Below are positions 1-7,403 of a DNA stretch of 14,301 nt, in pieces. Under the pieces are notes generated by a model. That model worked only from the letters and a program-made list of their open reading frames with translations. It did not search any database and was not told where the DNA came from. The DNA is from G025836975 sp049646585. Its GTDB lineage: Bacteria > Pseudomonadota > Gammaproteobacteria > Burkholderiales > Burkholderiaceae_B. The stretch's first letter is position 1. Each line of letters begins with the position of its first letter. The DNA lies in NCBI GenBank assembly GCA_049646585.1, contig JBARWC010000161.1:1-14301 (forward strand), read 5' to 3'. A program made the position numbers and the translations under genes.

Positions 1-1588
1 GGTCAGGCACGAGCAGGGCGCCATGCATGCGGCCGAGGGCTATGCGCGCTCCACCGGCAAGCCGGGCGTGGTGATGGTGACCTCGGGGCCGGGCATGGCC
101 AATACCGCCTCCGGCCTGCTCGACGCCATATGCGATTCCATACCGGTGCTGTGCATCAGCGGCCAGGTGGCCACCAGCGCGATAGGTACCGACGCCTTCC
201 AGGAATGCGACGCCATCGGCATTTCGCGCCCGGTGACCAAGTGGAATGCGCAGATCCGCCGTGCCGAGGACGTGGTCGGCATGGTGGGCAAGGCCTATCG
301 CCTGACCACTTCGGGCCGTCCGGGGCCGGTATTGCTGGATTTTCCCAAGGACATGCAGATTGCGCTGGTACCCGAGACGGCCGCCGGCGATGTGGTCCAG
401 GCCGAGCCCGGCGTTGAAACCACCGGCCCGGCCACCGAGGCGGCCATCAAGCGCGCCGCCGCGCTGATCGCCAATGCCAAGCGCCCGGTCTTTTACGGCG
501 GCGGCGGGCTGATCAATTCCGGCCAGGATGCCTGCCACGCTTTTACCTCCCTGGTGCAGGACATGGGCGCGCCTTGCACCCTGACCTTGATGGGCTTGGG
601 CGCCTTTCCCGCCGACGACCCCCTGTTTTTGGGCATGCTGGGCATGCACGGAACGCTGGAGGCCAACCTGGCCATGCACCATGCCGACCTGATCATCTGC
701 GTCGGCGCGCGCTTCGACGATCGCATCACGGGACGCCTTTCGGATTTTTGCCCGCATGCCAGCAAGATCCATCTGGATATCGATCCGGCGTCCATCGACA
801 AGGTGGTCCGTGCCGACGTCGCCCTGGTGGGCGATTGCTACCCCATGCTGCGCGCCCTGCGCAAAGAGCTGGGCCCGATTGCGCCGGACGCCGGCCGGCT
901 GGATGCCTGGTGGCAGCGCATTGCGGTGTGGCGCGCCAAGGAATGCCTGAAGGTCGAGCCTTCGCAGGAATACATATTGCCGCAGCACCTGATGCAGAGC
1001 CTGGACAGGCAGTTGACCGGCACCGATGCCATCATCTCCACCGACGTGGGCCAGCATCAAATGTGGGCCGCGCAGTACATCAAGTTCAACCGGCCCAATC
1101 GCTGGCTGACTTCCGGCGGCGCCGGCACCATGGGCTACGGCTTGCCCGCCGCCATCGGCGCGCAGATCGGGCACCCCGCCAAGACCGTGGTGTGCGTCAG
1201 CGGCGACGCCTCGGTGCTGATGAATATCCAGGAGCTGGCCACCGCGACCCAGCACCGGACACCGATCAAGCTGGTGTTGTGCAACAACGGCCACATGGGC
1301 ATGGTGCGCCAGTGGCAGGAATTGATACACGACGGCCGCTACAGCCACAGCTACAACGCTTCGCTGCCCGACTTCGTGGCGCTGGCCAAGGCCTTCGGCT
1401 GGGGCGCCGCGCGTGTCGAGAACCCCGCCGAGCTGGATGCGGCGCTGGCCCGGTGCATGGCTCATGACGGGCCTTTCTTCCTGGACGTGGTGGTGCTGGC
1501 GCAGGAAAACTGCTTTCCCATGATGCCGGCCGGCTACGGCCACCAGCAGGTCATGCTGTCCGAGGACACCTGGTACGTGGAAGACTAA
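1..1588 (+). CDS. ilvB: Acetolactate synthase large (catalytic) subunit, 5' end outside window
   Basis: This is a ThDP-dependent enzyme that would join two 2-keto acids (pyruvate + pyruvate or 2-oxobutyrate) to acetohydroxy acids in the cytoplasm. The frame is open from base 2 and 528 residues are visible. AHAS large subunits usually have about 560-590, so roughly 45-50 N-terminal residues are missing. Visible motifs are RHEQGAMHAAEGYAR with the ThDP-activating Glu at bases 11-13, VTSGPG, DAFQECDAIGISRPVTK, and the cofactor motif SGDASVLMNIQELAT (1199 onward) ending in NN at 1283-1288, followed by GMVRQWQ. GDA in place of GDG also occurs in accepted AHAS proteins. No ilvN/ilvH regulatory-subunit gene follows: the next gene is a TRAP binding protein. 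It may therefore be a stand-alone paralogue, or its partner may lie upstream. Another ThDP carboligase of the same superfamily is possible, but the DAFQECD and GMVRQWQ blocks favour AHAS. Confidence 0.88.
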   Translation, partial: VRHEQGAMHAAEGYARSTGKPGVVMVTSGPGMANTASGLLDAICDSIPVLCISGQVATSAIGTDAFQECDAIGISRPVTKWNAQIRRAEDVVGMVGKAYRLTTSGRPGPVLLDFPKDMQIALVPETAAGDVVQAEPGVETTGPATEAAIKRAAALIANAKRPVFYGGGGLINSGQDACHAFTSLVQDMGAPCTLTLMGLGAFPADDPLFLGMLGMHGTLEANLAMHHADLIICVGARFDDRITGRLSDFCPHASKIHLDIDPASIDKVVRADVALVGDCYPMLRALRKELGPIAPDAGRLDAWWQRIAVWRAKECLKVEPSQEYILPQHLMQSLDRQLTGTDAIISTDVGQHQMWAAQYIKFNRPNRWLTSGGAGTMGYGLPAAIGAQIGHPAKTVVCVSGDASVLMNIQELATATQHRTPIKLVLCNNGHMGMVRQWQELIHDGRYSHSYNASLPDFVALAKAFGWGAARVENPAELDAALARCMAHDGPFFLDVVVLAQENCFPMMPAGYGHQQVMLSEDTWYVED

Positions 1589-1596
1589 GGCCCGAA

Positions 1597-1613
1597 GCGG
1601 CCCCACGGGCCGC
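1597..1613 (+). terminator. Short GC hairpin after the acetolactate synthase gene
   Basis: Seven perfect base pairs (GCGGCCC / GGGCCGC) around a CAC loop begin 8 bases after the stop codon. No T-run follows, so this is at best a weak or Rho-assisted terminator. Confidence 0.35.
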
Positions 1614-1639
1614 GCTCCAGGGCCAAATATCTAGAAAAC

Positions 1640-1679
1640 CCCAGTGTTCCGAGGTTCCGGATTCGGGTATAACACTGGG
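1640..1679 (+). promoter_or_regulatory. 9-bp perfect dyad overlapping a possible -10 box, upstream of the TRAP operon
   Basis: CCCAGTGTT (1640-1648) is repeated in inverted orientation as AACACTGGG (1671-1679), with 22 bases between. The sequence TATAAC at 1668-1673 is a reasonable -10 hexamer and overlaps the right arm by three bases. No good -35 is visible at the expected distance. The half-site centres are 31 bp apart, about three helical turns, which would suit a dimeric or tetrameric regulator. The RNA could also fold into a hairpin about 30 bases before the start codon. The regulatory role is inferred from the dyad and its position only. Confidence 0.4.
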
Positions 1680-1710
1680 CTTGACATCACTTTTACCTGT
1701 TGGGGATGAA

Positions 1711-2691
1711 ATGCGTAGAATCGGTTTTTTCAAGTGTCTTCTTGCCGCGACCATGGCGGGGGTTTTCGCCGCCGCGCCGGCCGTCGCCGAAACCACCTTG
1801 AAAATGGCGTACGCGCTGTCGACGAATTCGCATTATGGGGCGGGCGCCGAAGCCTTCGCCAAGGCGGTCGAAGGTGCGAGCAAAGGGCAGTTCAAGGTTC
1901 AGCAGTTTCCCAATAGCGCCCTGGGCGGCGAACGCGAAGTCATCGAAGGCTTGCAGCTGGGCACCATAGACGTGGCCATCGTGTCCACCGGGGCCACGCT
2001 GAATTTCGTGCCCAAGACCGGCGTGTTCGACATCCCCTTCCTGTTCCGCGACCTGGCGCATGCGCGCAAGGTGCTGGACGGTGACATCGGCCAGCGCATG
2101 CTGGCGGAATTCCCCAAGCGCGGCCTGGTTGCCCTGGCCTGGGGCGAGCAGGGCTTTCGCCAGCTCACCAACAATGTGCGCCCGGTCGCCAAGCCCGAGG
2201 ACGCCAAGGGCCTGAAGATACGCACCACCGAAAACCCCATCCACATCGCCGCCTTCCGTCAATTGGGTGTGCTGGCCACGCCCATGGCCTGGCCCGAGGT
2301 GGCCACGGCCTTGCAGCAGGGCACCATAGACGGCCAGGAAAACCCCTTGTCCGTGATCGTGTCGGCCAAGCTGCCGCAGTTGCAGAAATACCTGTCCCTG
2401 ACCGCCCATGTGTACGGCCCGGCCCTGGTGCTGATGTCGCCCAACGTCTACGACGGCTTGTCCGATGCCGACAAGGCCGCGTTCAAGGCCGCCGGACATG
2501 ATGCGGCGGTGGCCATGCGCAACTACGTCGATGCGGTCGAAAAGAGCGGCATCGAAGAGGTCAAGAAGCAGGGCATGCAAGTCAATACGGTGGACCACGC
2601 CGCCTTCGTCAAGGCGGTGCAGCCCGTGTACCCGCAGTATTACAAGCAGTTCGGCAAAGACCTGGTCGAGGCCATACAGAACACGAAATAA
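1711..2691 (+). CDS. dctP: TRAP transporter periplasmic solute-binding protein (DctP family)
   Basis: This is the periplasmic receptor of a tripartite, ion-driven uptake system. It binds the substrate, usually a carboxylate, and hands it to the membrane subunits encoded next. The chosen ATG at 1711 has GGGGA at 1702-1706 and starts a clean signal peptide (MRRIGFF, a hydrophobic core, then APAVA, cleavage after about residue 26). An in-frame TTG at 1681 would add ten residues ahead of the signal and is less likely. The mature protein shows family blocks: GAEAFAKAVE, LGGEREVIEGLQLGTID, KGLKIRTTENPIH with the conserved carboxylate-binding Arg at about residue 171, and GTIDGQENP at about 204-212. 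The length of 326 residues is typical. It is the first gene of a three-gene operon. The substrate cannot be read from the sequence: sugar acids, C4-dicarboxylates and keto acids are all known for this family. Confidence 0.92.
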   Translation: MRRIGFFKCLLAATMAGVFAAAPAVAETTLKMAYALSTNSHYGAGAEAFAKAVEGASKGQFKVQQFPNSALGGEREVIEGLQLGTIDVAIVSTGATLNFVPKTGVFDIPFLFRDLAHARKVLDGDIGQRMLAEFPKRGLVALAWGEQGFRQLTNNVRPVAKPEDAKGLKIRTTENPIHIAAFRQLGVLATPMAWPEVATALQQGTIDGQENPLSVIVSAKLPQLQKYLSLTAHVYGPALVLMSPNVYDGLSDADKAAFKAAGHDAAVAMRNYVDAVEKSGIEEVKKQGMQVNTVDHAAFVKAVQPVYPQYYKQFGKDLVEAIQNTK

Positions 2692-2708
2692 GCCACACAG
2701 GCCAAGCC

Positions 2709-3203
2709 GTGACACTCATTCGATTTCTGGACCGCTCCCTCTTTCGGCTGGTTTCGCTGATTACGCAGTTGCTGATACTGTCCGCCGTGGCGGCGGGCTT
2801 CTATCAGGTTCTGTCACGGTTTGTTTTCGCCTCGCCCGCCGACTGGAGCGAGGCCTGGACCCGCGCCTCGTTGATCTGGACAGTCATGCTGGGTGTGGCC
2901 CTGGCCTTCAGGCAGGGCGCCATGCTTAGCGTGGAAATGCTGCACAGCTTTCTGGGGCCCCGCAACAAGCGCTGGCTGGAACACCTGATCCTGGCCATAT
3001 GCGTGAGCTTCCTGGGCTTCCTGGCCTGGGTGGGCGGGCAGATGTCCTGGCGCGTGCGCTTCCAGACCATGCCCAGCCTGGAGGTTTCCATTTCATGGGT
3101 CTACCTTGCCATTCCCGTGGGCATGACGCTGGCCATACTGGCGGTCGTGGCCTATTGGGCCGAAGGGCCGCGCCAGGCCATCGTCGACGACACCGTCATA
3201 TAA
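2709..3203 (+). CDS. dctQ: TRAP transporter small membrane subunit (DctQ family)
   Basis: This is the four-helix inner-membrane subunit that pairs with the large permease subunit. It has 164 residues with hydrophobic stretches near residues 13-34, 50-68, 89-112 and 127-149. Family landmarks are RFVF...W.EAWTRASL in the loop before helix 2 and MPSLEVSISWVYLAIPVG leading into helix 4. The start is GTG at 2709, 17 bases after the binding-protein stop, with AGG at 2699-2701 as a modest ribosome binding site. The unusual start codon and weak site may keep expression below that of the abundant periplasmic receptor. It sits between dctP and dctM in the usual P-Q-M order. Confidence 0.9.
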   Translation: MTLIRFLDRSLFRLVSLITQLLILSAVAAGFYQVLSRFVFASPADWSEAWTRASLIWTVMLGVALAFRQGAMLSVEMLHSFLGPRNKRWLEHLILAICVSFLGFLAWVGGQMSWRVRFQTMPSLEVSISWVYLAIPVGMTLAILAVVAYWAEGPRQAIVDDTVI

Positions 3204-3257
3204 GGCGCCCAGCATGGCCGATTTCCAGCCTCGTGAACGACTGAACCGGATGCAAGC

Positions 3258-4532
3258 ATGCCGCAATTGATGGTTGTTTCAATGCTGCTGTTCTTTGCGC
3301 TGTCGGTGCCCGTGGCGGTGTCCATAGGCCTGGCCAGCATGCTGGGCGTGGGCTACGACGGCATCACCTGGCTGGTGATCGCGCAGCAGATCTACGCCGC
3401 CCTGGACAAATACCCGCTGGTTGCCGTGCCCTTCTTCATCCTGGCCGGCAATTTGATGGAGGCCGGCGGCATTTCCGAGCGCATGGTGGATTTCGCCAAG
3501 AGCGTGGTGGGCGGCATGCAGGGCGGCTTGGCCTGCAGTTGCGTGCTGACCTGCATGATCTTTGCCGCCGTGGCCGGGTCCAGCGTGGCCACCACCTTTG
3601 CGGTGGGCGCCATCCTGATCCCGGCCATGGTCAAGCACGGCTATCCCAAGCCGTTCGCCGCTTCCTTGCAGGCGTCGGCCGCCGAGCTGGGCGTCATCAT
3701 CCCGCCTTCCATCCCCATGATTCTCTTCGCCGTTTCCACCGATACCTCGGTGGGCGAGCTGTTTATCGCCGGGATAGGGCCCGGCCTGCTGATTGCGGGC
3801 GCGCTGATGCTCTATGTGTGGCTGTATGCCCGGCGGCACGGCTATGGCAAGCAGGACGGCGCGGACCGGCTGGCGCTGTGGCCGGCGTTCAAGCGCGCCT
3901 GGCTGGCGCTGCTGATGCCGGGCATCATCCTTGGCGGCATCTACGGCGGCGTGTTCACGCCCACCGAGGCCTCGGCGGTTGCCGTGGTCTATGCGCTGGT
4001 GGTGGGAATCTTCGTTTATCGCCGGCTGACGCCATCCGTCTTGTCCAAGACCTTGCACCGCTCGGTGGTGTCCACGGCGGTCATCATGTTCGTGATCGCG
4101 AACGCGGGCGTCTTCGGTTTCCTGCTGAACCGCGCCGGCATTCCGACGGCCCTGGGCCAGTGGCTAAGCCATGTGTTCAGCAACGAATACACCTTCCTGA
4201 TGGGCGTGAACGTGGCGCTGTTCATCATCGGCATGTTCATCGAGACCTCGGCCTCCATCGTGGTGCTGGCACCCTTGCTGCTGCCGGTGGCCATGCAATT
4301 CGGGGTGGACCCGGCCCATTTCGGCGTCATCATGGTGGTGAACCTGGCCCTGGGCATGGTGACGCCGCCGTTCGGCGTCAACCTGTTCGCCGCCTGCACG
4401 GTGGCCAACCTTCCCATCGAACGCCTGGTGCGGTCGCTGCTGCCCTTCGTGGGCGTGGTCGTAGCCTGCCTGATGGTGATCACTTACGTGCCCGAGGTTT
4501 CCCTGTTCTTCAAGGAATTGGCTTACGGCTGA
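3258..4532 (+). CDS. dctM: TRAP transporter large permease subunit (DctM family)
   Basis: This is the large integral membrane subunit that forms the substrate channel and couples uptake to an ion gradient. It has 424 residues, the usual family length, with about 11-12 hydrophobic segments. Recognisable blocks are VAVPFFILAGNLMEAGGISERMVDFA, GSSVATTFAVGAILIPAM, ELGVIIPPSIPMILFAVSTDTSVGELFIAGIGPG, GGIYGGVFTPTEASAVAVVYAL, and the C-terminal MVVNLALGMVTPPFGVNLF. The in-frame stop at 3234-3236 rules out an earlier start. ATG at 3258 is the first Met, and no strong ribosome binding site precedes it. The gap of 54 bases after dctQ is longer than is common, and a short out-of-frame ORF in it (from 3213) overlaps the start, so translational coupling is possible. 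Confidence 0.93.
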   Translation: MPQLMVVSMLLFFALSVPVAVSIGLASMLGVGYDGITWLVIAQQIYAALDKYPLVAVPFFILAGNLMEAGGISERMVDFAKSVVGGMQGGLACSCVLTCMIFAAVAGSSVATTFAVGAILIPAMVKHGYPKPFAASLQASAAELGVIIPPSIPMILFAVSTDTSVGELFIAGIGPGLLIAGALMLYVWLYARRHGYGKQDGADRLALWPAFKRAWLALLMPGIILGGIYGGVFTPTEASAVAVVYALVVGIFVYRRLTPSVLSKTLHRSVVSTAVIMFVIANAGVFGFLLNRAGIPTALGQWLSHVFSNEYTFLMGVNVALFIIGMFIETSASIVVLAPLLLPVAMQFGVDPAHFGVIMVVNLALGMVTPPFGVNLFAACTVANLPIERLVRSLLPFVGVVVACLMVITYVPEVSLFFKELAYG

Positions 4533-4577
4533 CGGGCGGGCTAGGCGACTGCGTAAAGGGCGGGTGCTGTAACGCCA

Positions 4578-4600
4578 AGGGGCGCCATCAAGGCGCCCCT
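4578..4600. terminator. Hairpin between convergent dctM and topB
   Basis: Nine perfect pairs, AGGGGCGCC / GGCGCCCCT, enclose a five-base loop 45 bases after the dctM stop and 27 bases after the topB stop on the other strand. No T-run follows on either strand. Its position between two converging genes suggests a shared bidirectional transcription end, inferred from fold and place only. Confidence 0.55.
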
Positions 4601-4607
4601 GTCCCCG

Positions 4608-4630
4608 CAAAAGGCTTAGCAAAGGCTTAG
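4608..4630. repeat. Short tandem duplication at the topB stop codon
   Basis: CAAAAGGCTTAG (4608-4619) is followed directly by CAAAGGCTTAG (4620-4630). The second copy carries the topB TAA stop (read on the minus strand at 4629-4627). The copies are 11-12 bases long, so the duplicated TTA in the first copy is out of frame. It looks like a slippage product with no evident function. Confidence 0.6.
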
Positions 4631-7335
4631 AACGGTGGGTCGTCGTCGCCCGCAGTAACCGCCGGCGCCTTCACGGCCTTCTTTGCCGCAGTCTTGCCGG
4701 CGGCTTTTTTCACAGCCGTCTTGCTTGCCGCTTTTGTAGCGGTTTTGGCGGCGGTTTTCTTTGTCGCGGTCTTCGTGGCCTTTTTCGCCGTCGACTTGGC
4801 TGCCGTCTTGGTCGCCGTTTTAGCCGCGGTCTTCGTCGCCGTCTTGCTGGCGGTCTTGGCCGCGGTCTTGCGACCGGGCTTCTCGGGCCGGGGCTCGAAT
4901 TCAAAGCCGATCTTGCCGTTTTCCTGCTTGACCAGATAGGCCTTGAACTTGCGGTTGGTGCGGCTGGATACGAAGCCGTCCAGCAAATCGGTCTTGCCTT
5001 CGCTTAATAGCTTGCCGACCTGTTCGGCGGAGATTTCCTGCTGCAATATCATTTTGCCCGTGCGGAAATCGCAGGTCTTGTCCGGCCCGACGGATTTCTC
5101 GCAGACGTAGTTCATGCCGTACTCGAACACCTTGCCGCCGCATTTCGGGCAGGAGCCCACCGGCGTGTGTCCGGAAAAGTCCACGGGTTCGGTGTCTTCG
5201 TCGTCTTTCTGGCCGAAGTCGAATTCCAGCTTGTATTCGTCGGTGATGCGCAGCAGCGCCGCAAAAGGCCGGCCCATTTTGCTGATGAAGCCGGGCAGCG
5301 GCCCCAGTTCGCGCTTGGTCAGCAGCTCTTCGACCTCGGAGATTTCGAAGGTGCGGCCGCCGGGGTGCTTGCCGATGGAGAAATCGCAGTTGGTGCAGGC
5401 ATAGCGGCGATAGTTTTCCTTGACCACACCGCCGCATTTCGGGCAGGGCGTGCTCAAGGTGGCGTAGTCGCCGGGCACGGTGTCGCGTTCGTATTCTTTG
5501 GCCCGCTTGACGATGACCTGGGTCATTTGCGCGATTTCGCGCATGAAGGCGTCGCGGTCCAGTTGGCGCTGTTCGATCTGCTTCAGGCGGTGTTCCCATT
5601 CGCCGGTCAATTCGGGCGAGGTCAGTTCATTGACCCCCAATCCCGACAGCAGGGTCATGAGCTGGCGCGCCTTGGCGCTGGGTATCAGGTCGCGCCCCTC
5701 GCGCCGCAGGTAGCCCTCGTTGAGCAGGCCTTCGATGATGGCCGCCCGCGTGGCCGGCGTGCCCAGGCCGCGTTCGGACATGGCTTCGCGCAGCGCCTCG
5801 TCGTCGACCAGCTTGCCGGCGCCTTCCATGGCCGACAGCAGGGTGGCTTCCGTGAAGTGCGCGGGCGGCTTGGTGACCAGGCCCTTGGCTTCGATTTCGT
5901 CGGTCTTGACCGTTTCGCCATCGGATACGGCAACCAGATTGGTGTCGTCGCCCTGCGCCTCGCGCCCGTAGATGGCCAGCCAGCCCGGCGACACCAGCAC
6001 CTTGCCCTCGGTCTTGAAATGATGCCCGGAGACTTCGGTGACGCGGGTCGTTACGCGGAATTCGGCGGCGGGGAAGAACACCGACAGGAAGCGTTTGGCG
6101 ACCAGGTCGTAGATTTTGCCTTCCGCCTCGCTGAGTTCGCGCGGAATCTGCAGGGTGGGAATGATGGCGAAGTGATCGGAGACTTTCTTGTTGTCGAAGA
6201 TGCGCCGGTTGGGTTTGACCCATTTCTGCTTGCATACGGTGTCGGCGAAGGGGCGCAGGCCCGCCGCCGCGCTGGAGCCGCCTTCGGACAGGGCTTCCAT
6301 GGTTTGCTGGACGGTATGCAGATAGTCTTCGGGCAGATAGCGCGAATCGGTACGCGGGTAGGTCAGGGCCTTGTGGCGTTCGTACAGCGTTTGCGCCAGC
6401 GCCAGTGTGGTCTTGGCCGAGAAGCCGAAGCGTGAGTTGGCCTCGCGCTGCAGCGAGGTCAGGTCGAAGAGCGCCGGCGACATCTGGGTGGACGGCTTGG
6501 ATTCCTCGGTGACCTTGCCCGGCTGGTCGCGGCAGGCGGTGACGATGGTTTGCGCGGCCGGCAAGGACCACAGCCGGGAATCGCGCTGTTCGGGGTCGCG
6601 TTCGTCGCGGACGAACTTGGGATCGAACCAGCGGCCGGTGTAAAAGCCCGCCGCGGCGACGAAGGTGGCATGCACTTCCCAGTAGTCGCGCGAAACGAAC
6701 TTGCGTATGCGCTCTTCGCGTTCGGCCACGATGGCCAGCGTGGGCGTCTGGACACGGCCCACCGGGGTCTTGAAGAAACCGCCGTCCTTGCTATTGAAGG
6801 CCGTCATGGCGCGCGTGCCGTTGATGCCCACCAGCCAGTCCGCCTCGGCGCGCGACCTTGCGGCGGCTTCCAGGGGCTTCATGGTGTCGTCTTCGCGCAG
6901 GTTGCCGAAGGCTTCGCGTATGGCGGCCTGCGTCATGGACCGCAGCCATAGGCGCTTGACGGGCTTTTTCACGCCCGAGAACTGCACGATGTAACGGAAA
7001 ATGAGTTCGCCCTCGCGGCCCGCGTCGCAGGCGTTGATGACGGCGTCGACGTCTTTGCGCTTGAGCAGCTTGACCAGCAGCTTGAGCCTTTCGCTGGAGC
7101 GCTTGTCGGTGGGGCCCAGCTCGAACTGCGGGGGAATGACCGGCAGGTGGGCGAAGCTCCATTTGCCGCGCACGGGATCGTTGGGGGCAACCAGGCTAAG
7201 CAGATGGCCTATGCTCGAGGCAAGTACGTATTGCTCGCTTTCAAAATAATCCCCTTCCCGGGTGAAGCCTCCCAGGGCGCGGGAAATATCCAGAGCTACC
7301 GAGGGCTTCTCGGCGATAATGAGCGTTTTATTCAT
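4627..7335 (-). CDS. topB: DNA topoisomerase III (type IA) with zinc fingers and a lysine-rich tail
   Basis: This enzyme cuts and passes single DNA strands, relaxing negative supercoils and resolving replication and recombination intermediates. It has 902 residues. The TOPRIM domain is N-terminal: IIAEKPS with the catalytic Glu near residue 9, and CDAGREGE at 103-110. The active-site Tyr is in LTYPRTDSRYLP, residue 326 by codon count, close to Tyr328 recalled for E. coli TopB. Two four-cysteine fingers follow, C631/C634/C647/C650 and C729/C732/C745/C755. From about residue 819 to 893 comes a low-complexity tail of KTAAK, KTATK and KKA repeats, ending in DDDPPF. E. coli TopB is about 650 residues, so the fingers and tail are extra C-terminal modules. 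The start ATG at 7335 is preceded on its strand by GGAAAC. It converges with the TRAP operon and diverges from the long membrane gene. Confidence 0.95.
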   Translation of the reverse strand: MNKTLIIAEKPSVALDISRALGGFTREGDYFESEQYVLASSIGHLLSLVAPNDPVRGKWSFAHLPVIPPQFELGPTDKRSSERLKLLVKLLKRKDVDAVINACDAGREGELIFRYIVQFSGVKKPVKRLWLRSMTQAAIREAFGNLREDDTMKPLEAAARSRAEADWLVGINGTRAMTAFNSKDGGFFKTPVGRVQTPTLAIVAEREERIRKFVSRDYWEVHATFVAAAGFYTGRWFDPKFVRDERDPEQRDSRLWSLPAAQTIVTACRDQPGKVTEESKPSTQMSPALFDLTSLQREANSRFGFSAKTTLALAQTLYERHKALTYPRTDSRYLPEDYLHTVQQTMEALSEGGSSAAAGLRPFADTVCKQKWVKPNRRIFDNKKVSDHFAIIPTLQIPRELSEAEGKIYDLVAKRFLSVFFPAAEFRVTTRVTEVSGHHFKTEGKVLVSPGWLAIYGREAQGDDTNLVAVSDGETVKTDEIEAKGLVTKPPAHFTEATLLSAMEGAGKLVDDEALREAMSERGLGTPATRAAIIEGLLNEGYLRREGRDLIPSAKARQLMTLLSGLGVNELTSPELTGEWEHRLKQIEQRQLDRDAFMREIAQMTQVIVKRAKEYERDTVPGDYATLSTPCPKCGGVVKENYRRYACTNCDFSIGKHPGGRTFEISEVEELLTKRELGPLPGFISKMGRPFAALLRITDEYKLEFDFGQKDDEDTEPVDFSGHTPVGSCPKCGGKVFEYGMNYVCEKSVGPDKTCDFRTGKMILQQEISAEQVGKLLSEGKTDLLDGFVSSRTNRKFKAYLVKQENGKIGFEFEPRPEKPGRKTAAKTASKTATKTAAKTATKTAAKSTAKKATKTATKKTAAKTATKAASKTAVKKAAGKTAAKKAVKAPAVTAGDDDPPF
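4657..4881 (-). repeat. Coding repeat: Lys/Ala/Thr-rich tail of topoisomerase III
   Basis: About 75 codons read as imperfect tandem repeats of KTAAK, KTATK and KKA-type units. On the plus strand this shows as repeated GCGGTCTTGG, GCCGTCTTG and similar blocks. The composition resembles histone-H1-like and AlgP-type bacterial tails, which bind DNA without sequence preference. Such repeats tend to change length by slippage, so the exact number may differ between strains. Confidence 0.8.
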
Positions 7336-7373
7336 GAGTTTCCAATTACTGCGTTTCGGCAGCGATAGCGCGG

Positions 7374-7403
7374 ATAATACGAGGTGGGAATCGCACTATG
7401 CAA
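7374..7403. promoter_or_regulatory. Possible divergent promoter region, topB / DUF2157 gene
   Basis: The 62-base gap between the two divergent genes carries an AT-rich core. On the minus strand TATTAT (7379-7374) could be a -10, with TTGCAT (7403-7398) 18 bases upstream as a poor -35. On the plus strand GATAAT (7373-7378) could serve the membrane gene. The two would overlap and so compete. Evidence is hexamer resemblance only. Confidence 0.3.

Noticed and set aside
1681..1686. Consensus-like TTGACA as a -35 box for dctP
   Set aside because: No -10 hexamer lies at the right distance, and a transcript would begin inside or after the start codon region.
1693..2715. Minus-strand open frame of 340 residues opposite dctP
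   Set aside because: It is antisense to a well-supported binding-protein gene and has His/Gly/Arg-rich shadow composition.
3213..3269. 18-residue open frame overlapping the dctM start
   Set aside because: It could couple translation, but it is of chance length in this GC-rich DNA and has no clear ribosome binding site.
5167..6435. Long plus-strand open frame (422 residues) opposite topB
   Set aside because: It is the antisense of a clear topoisomerase gene. The composition reflects high-GC third positions, and there is no ribosome binding site or recognisable domain.
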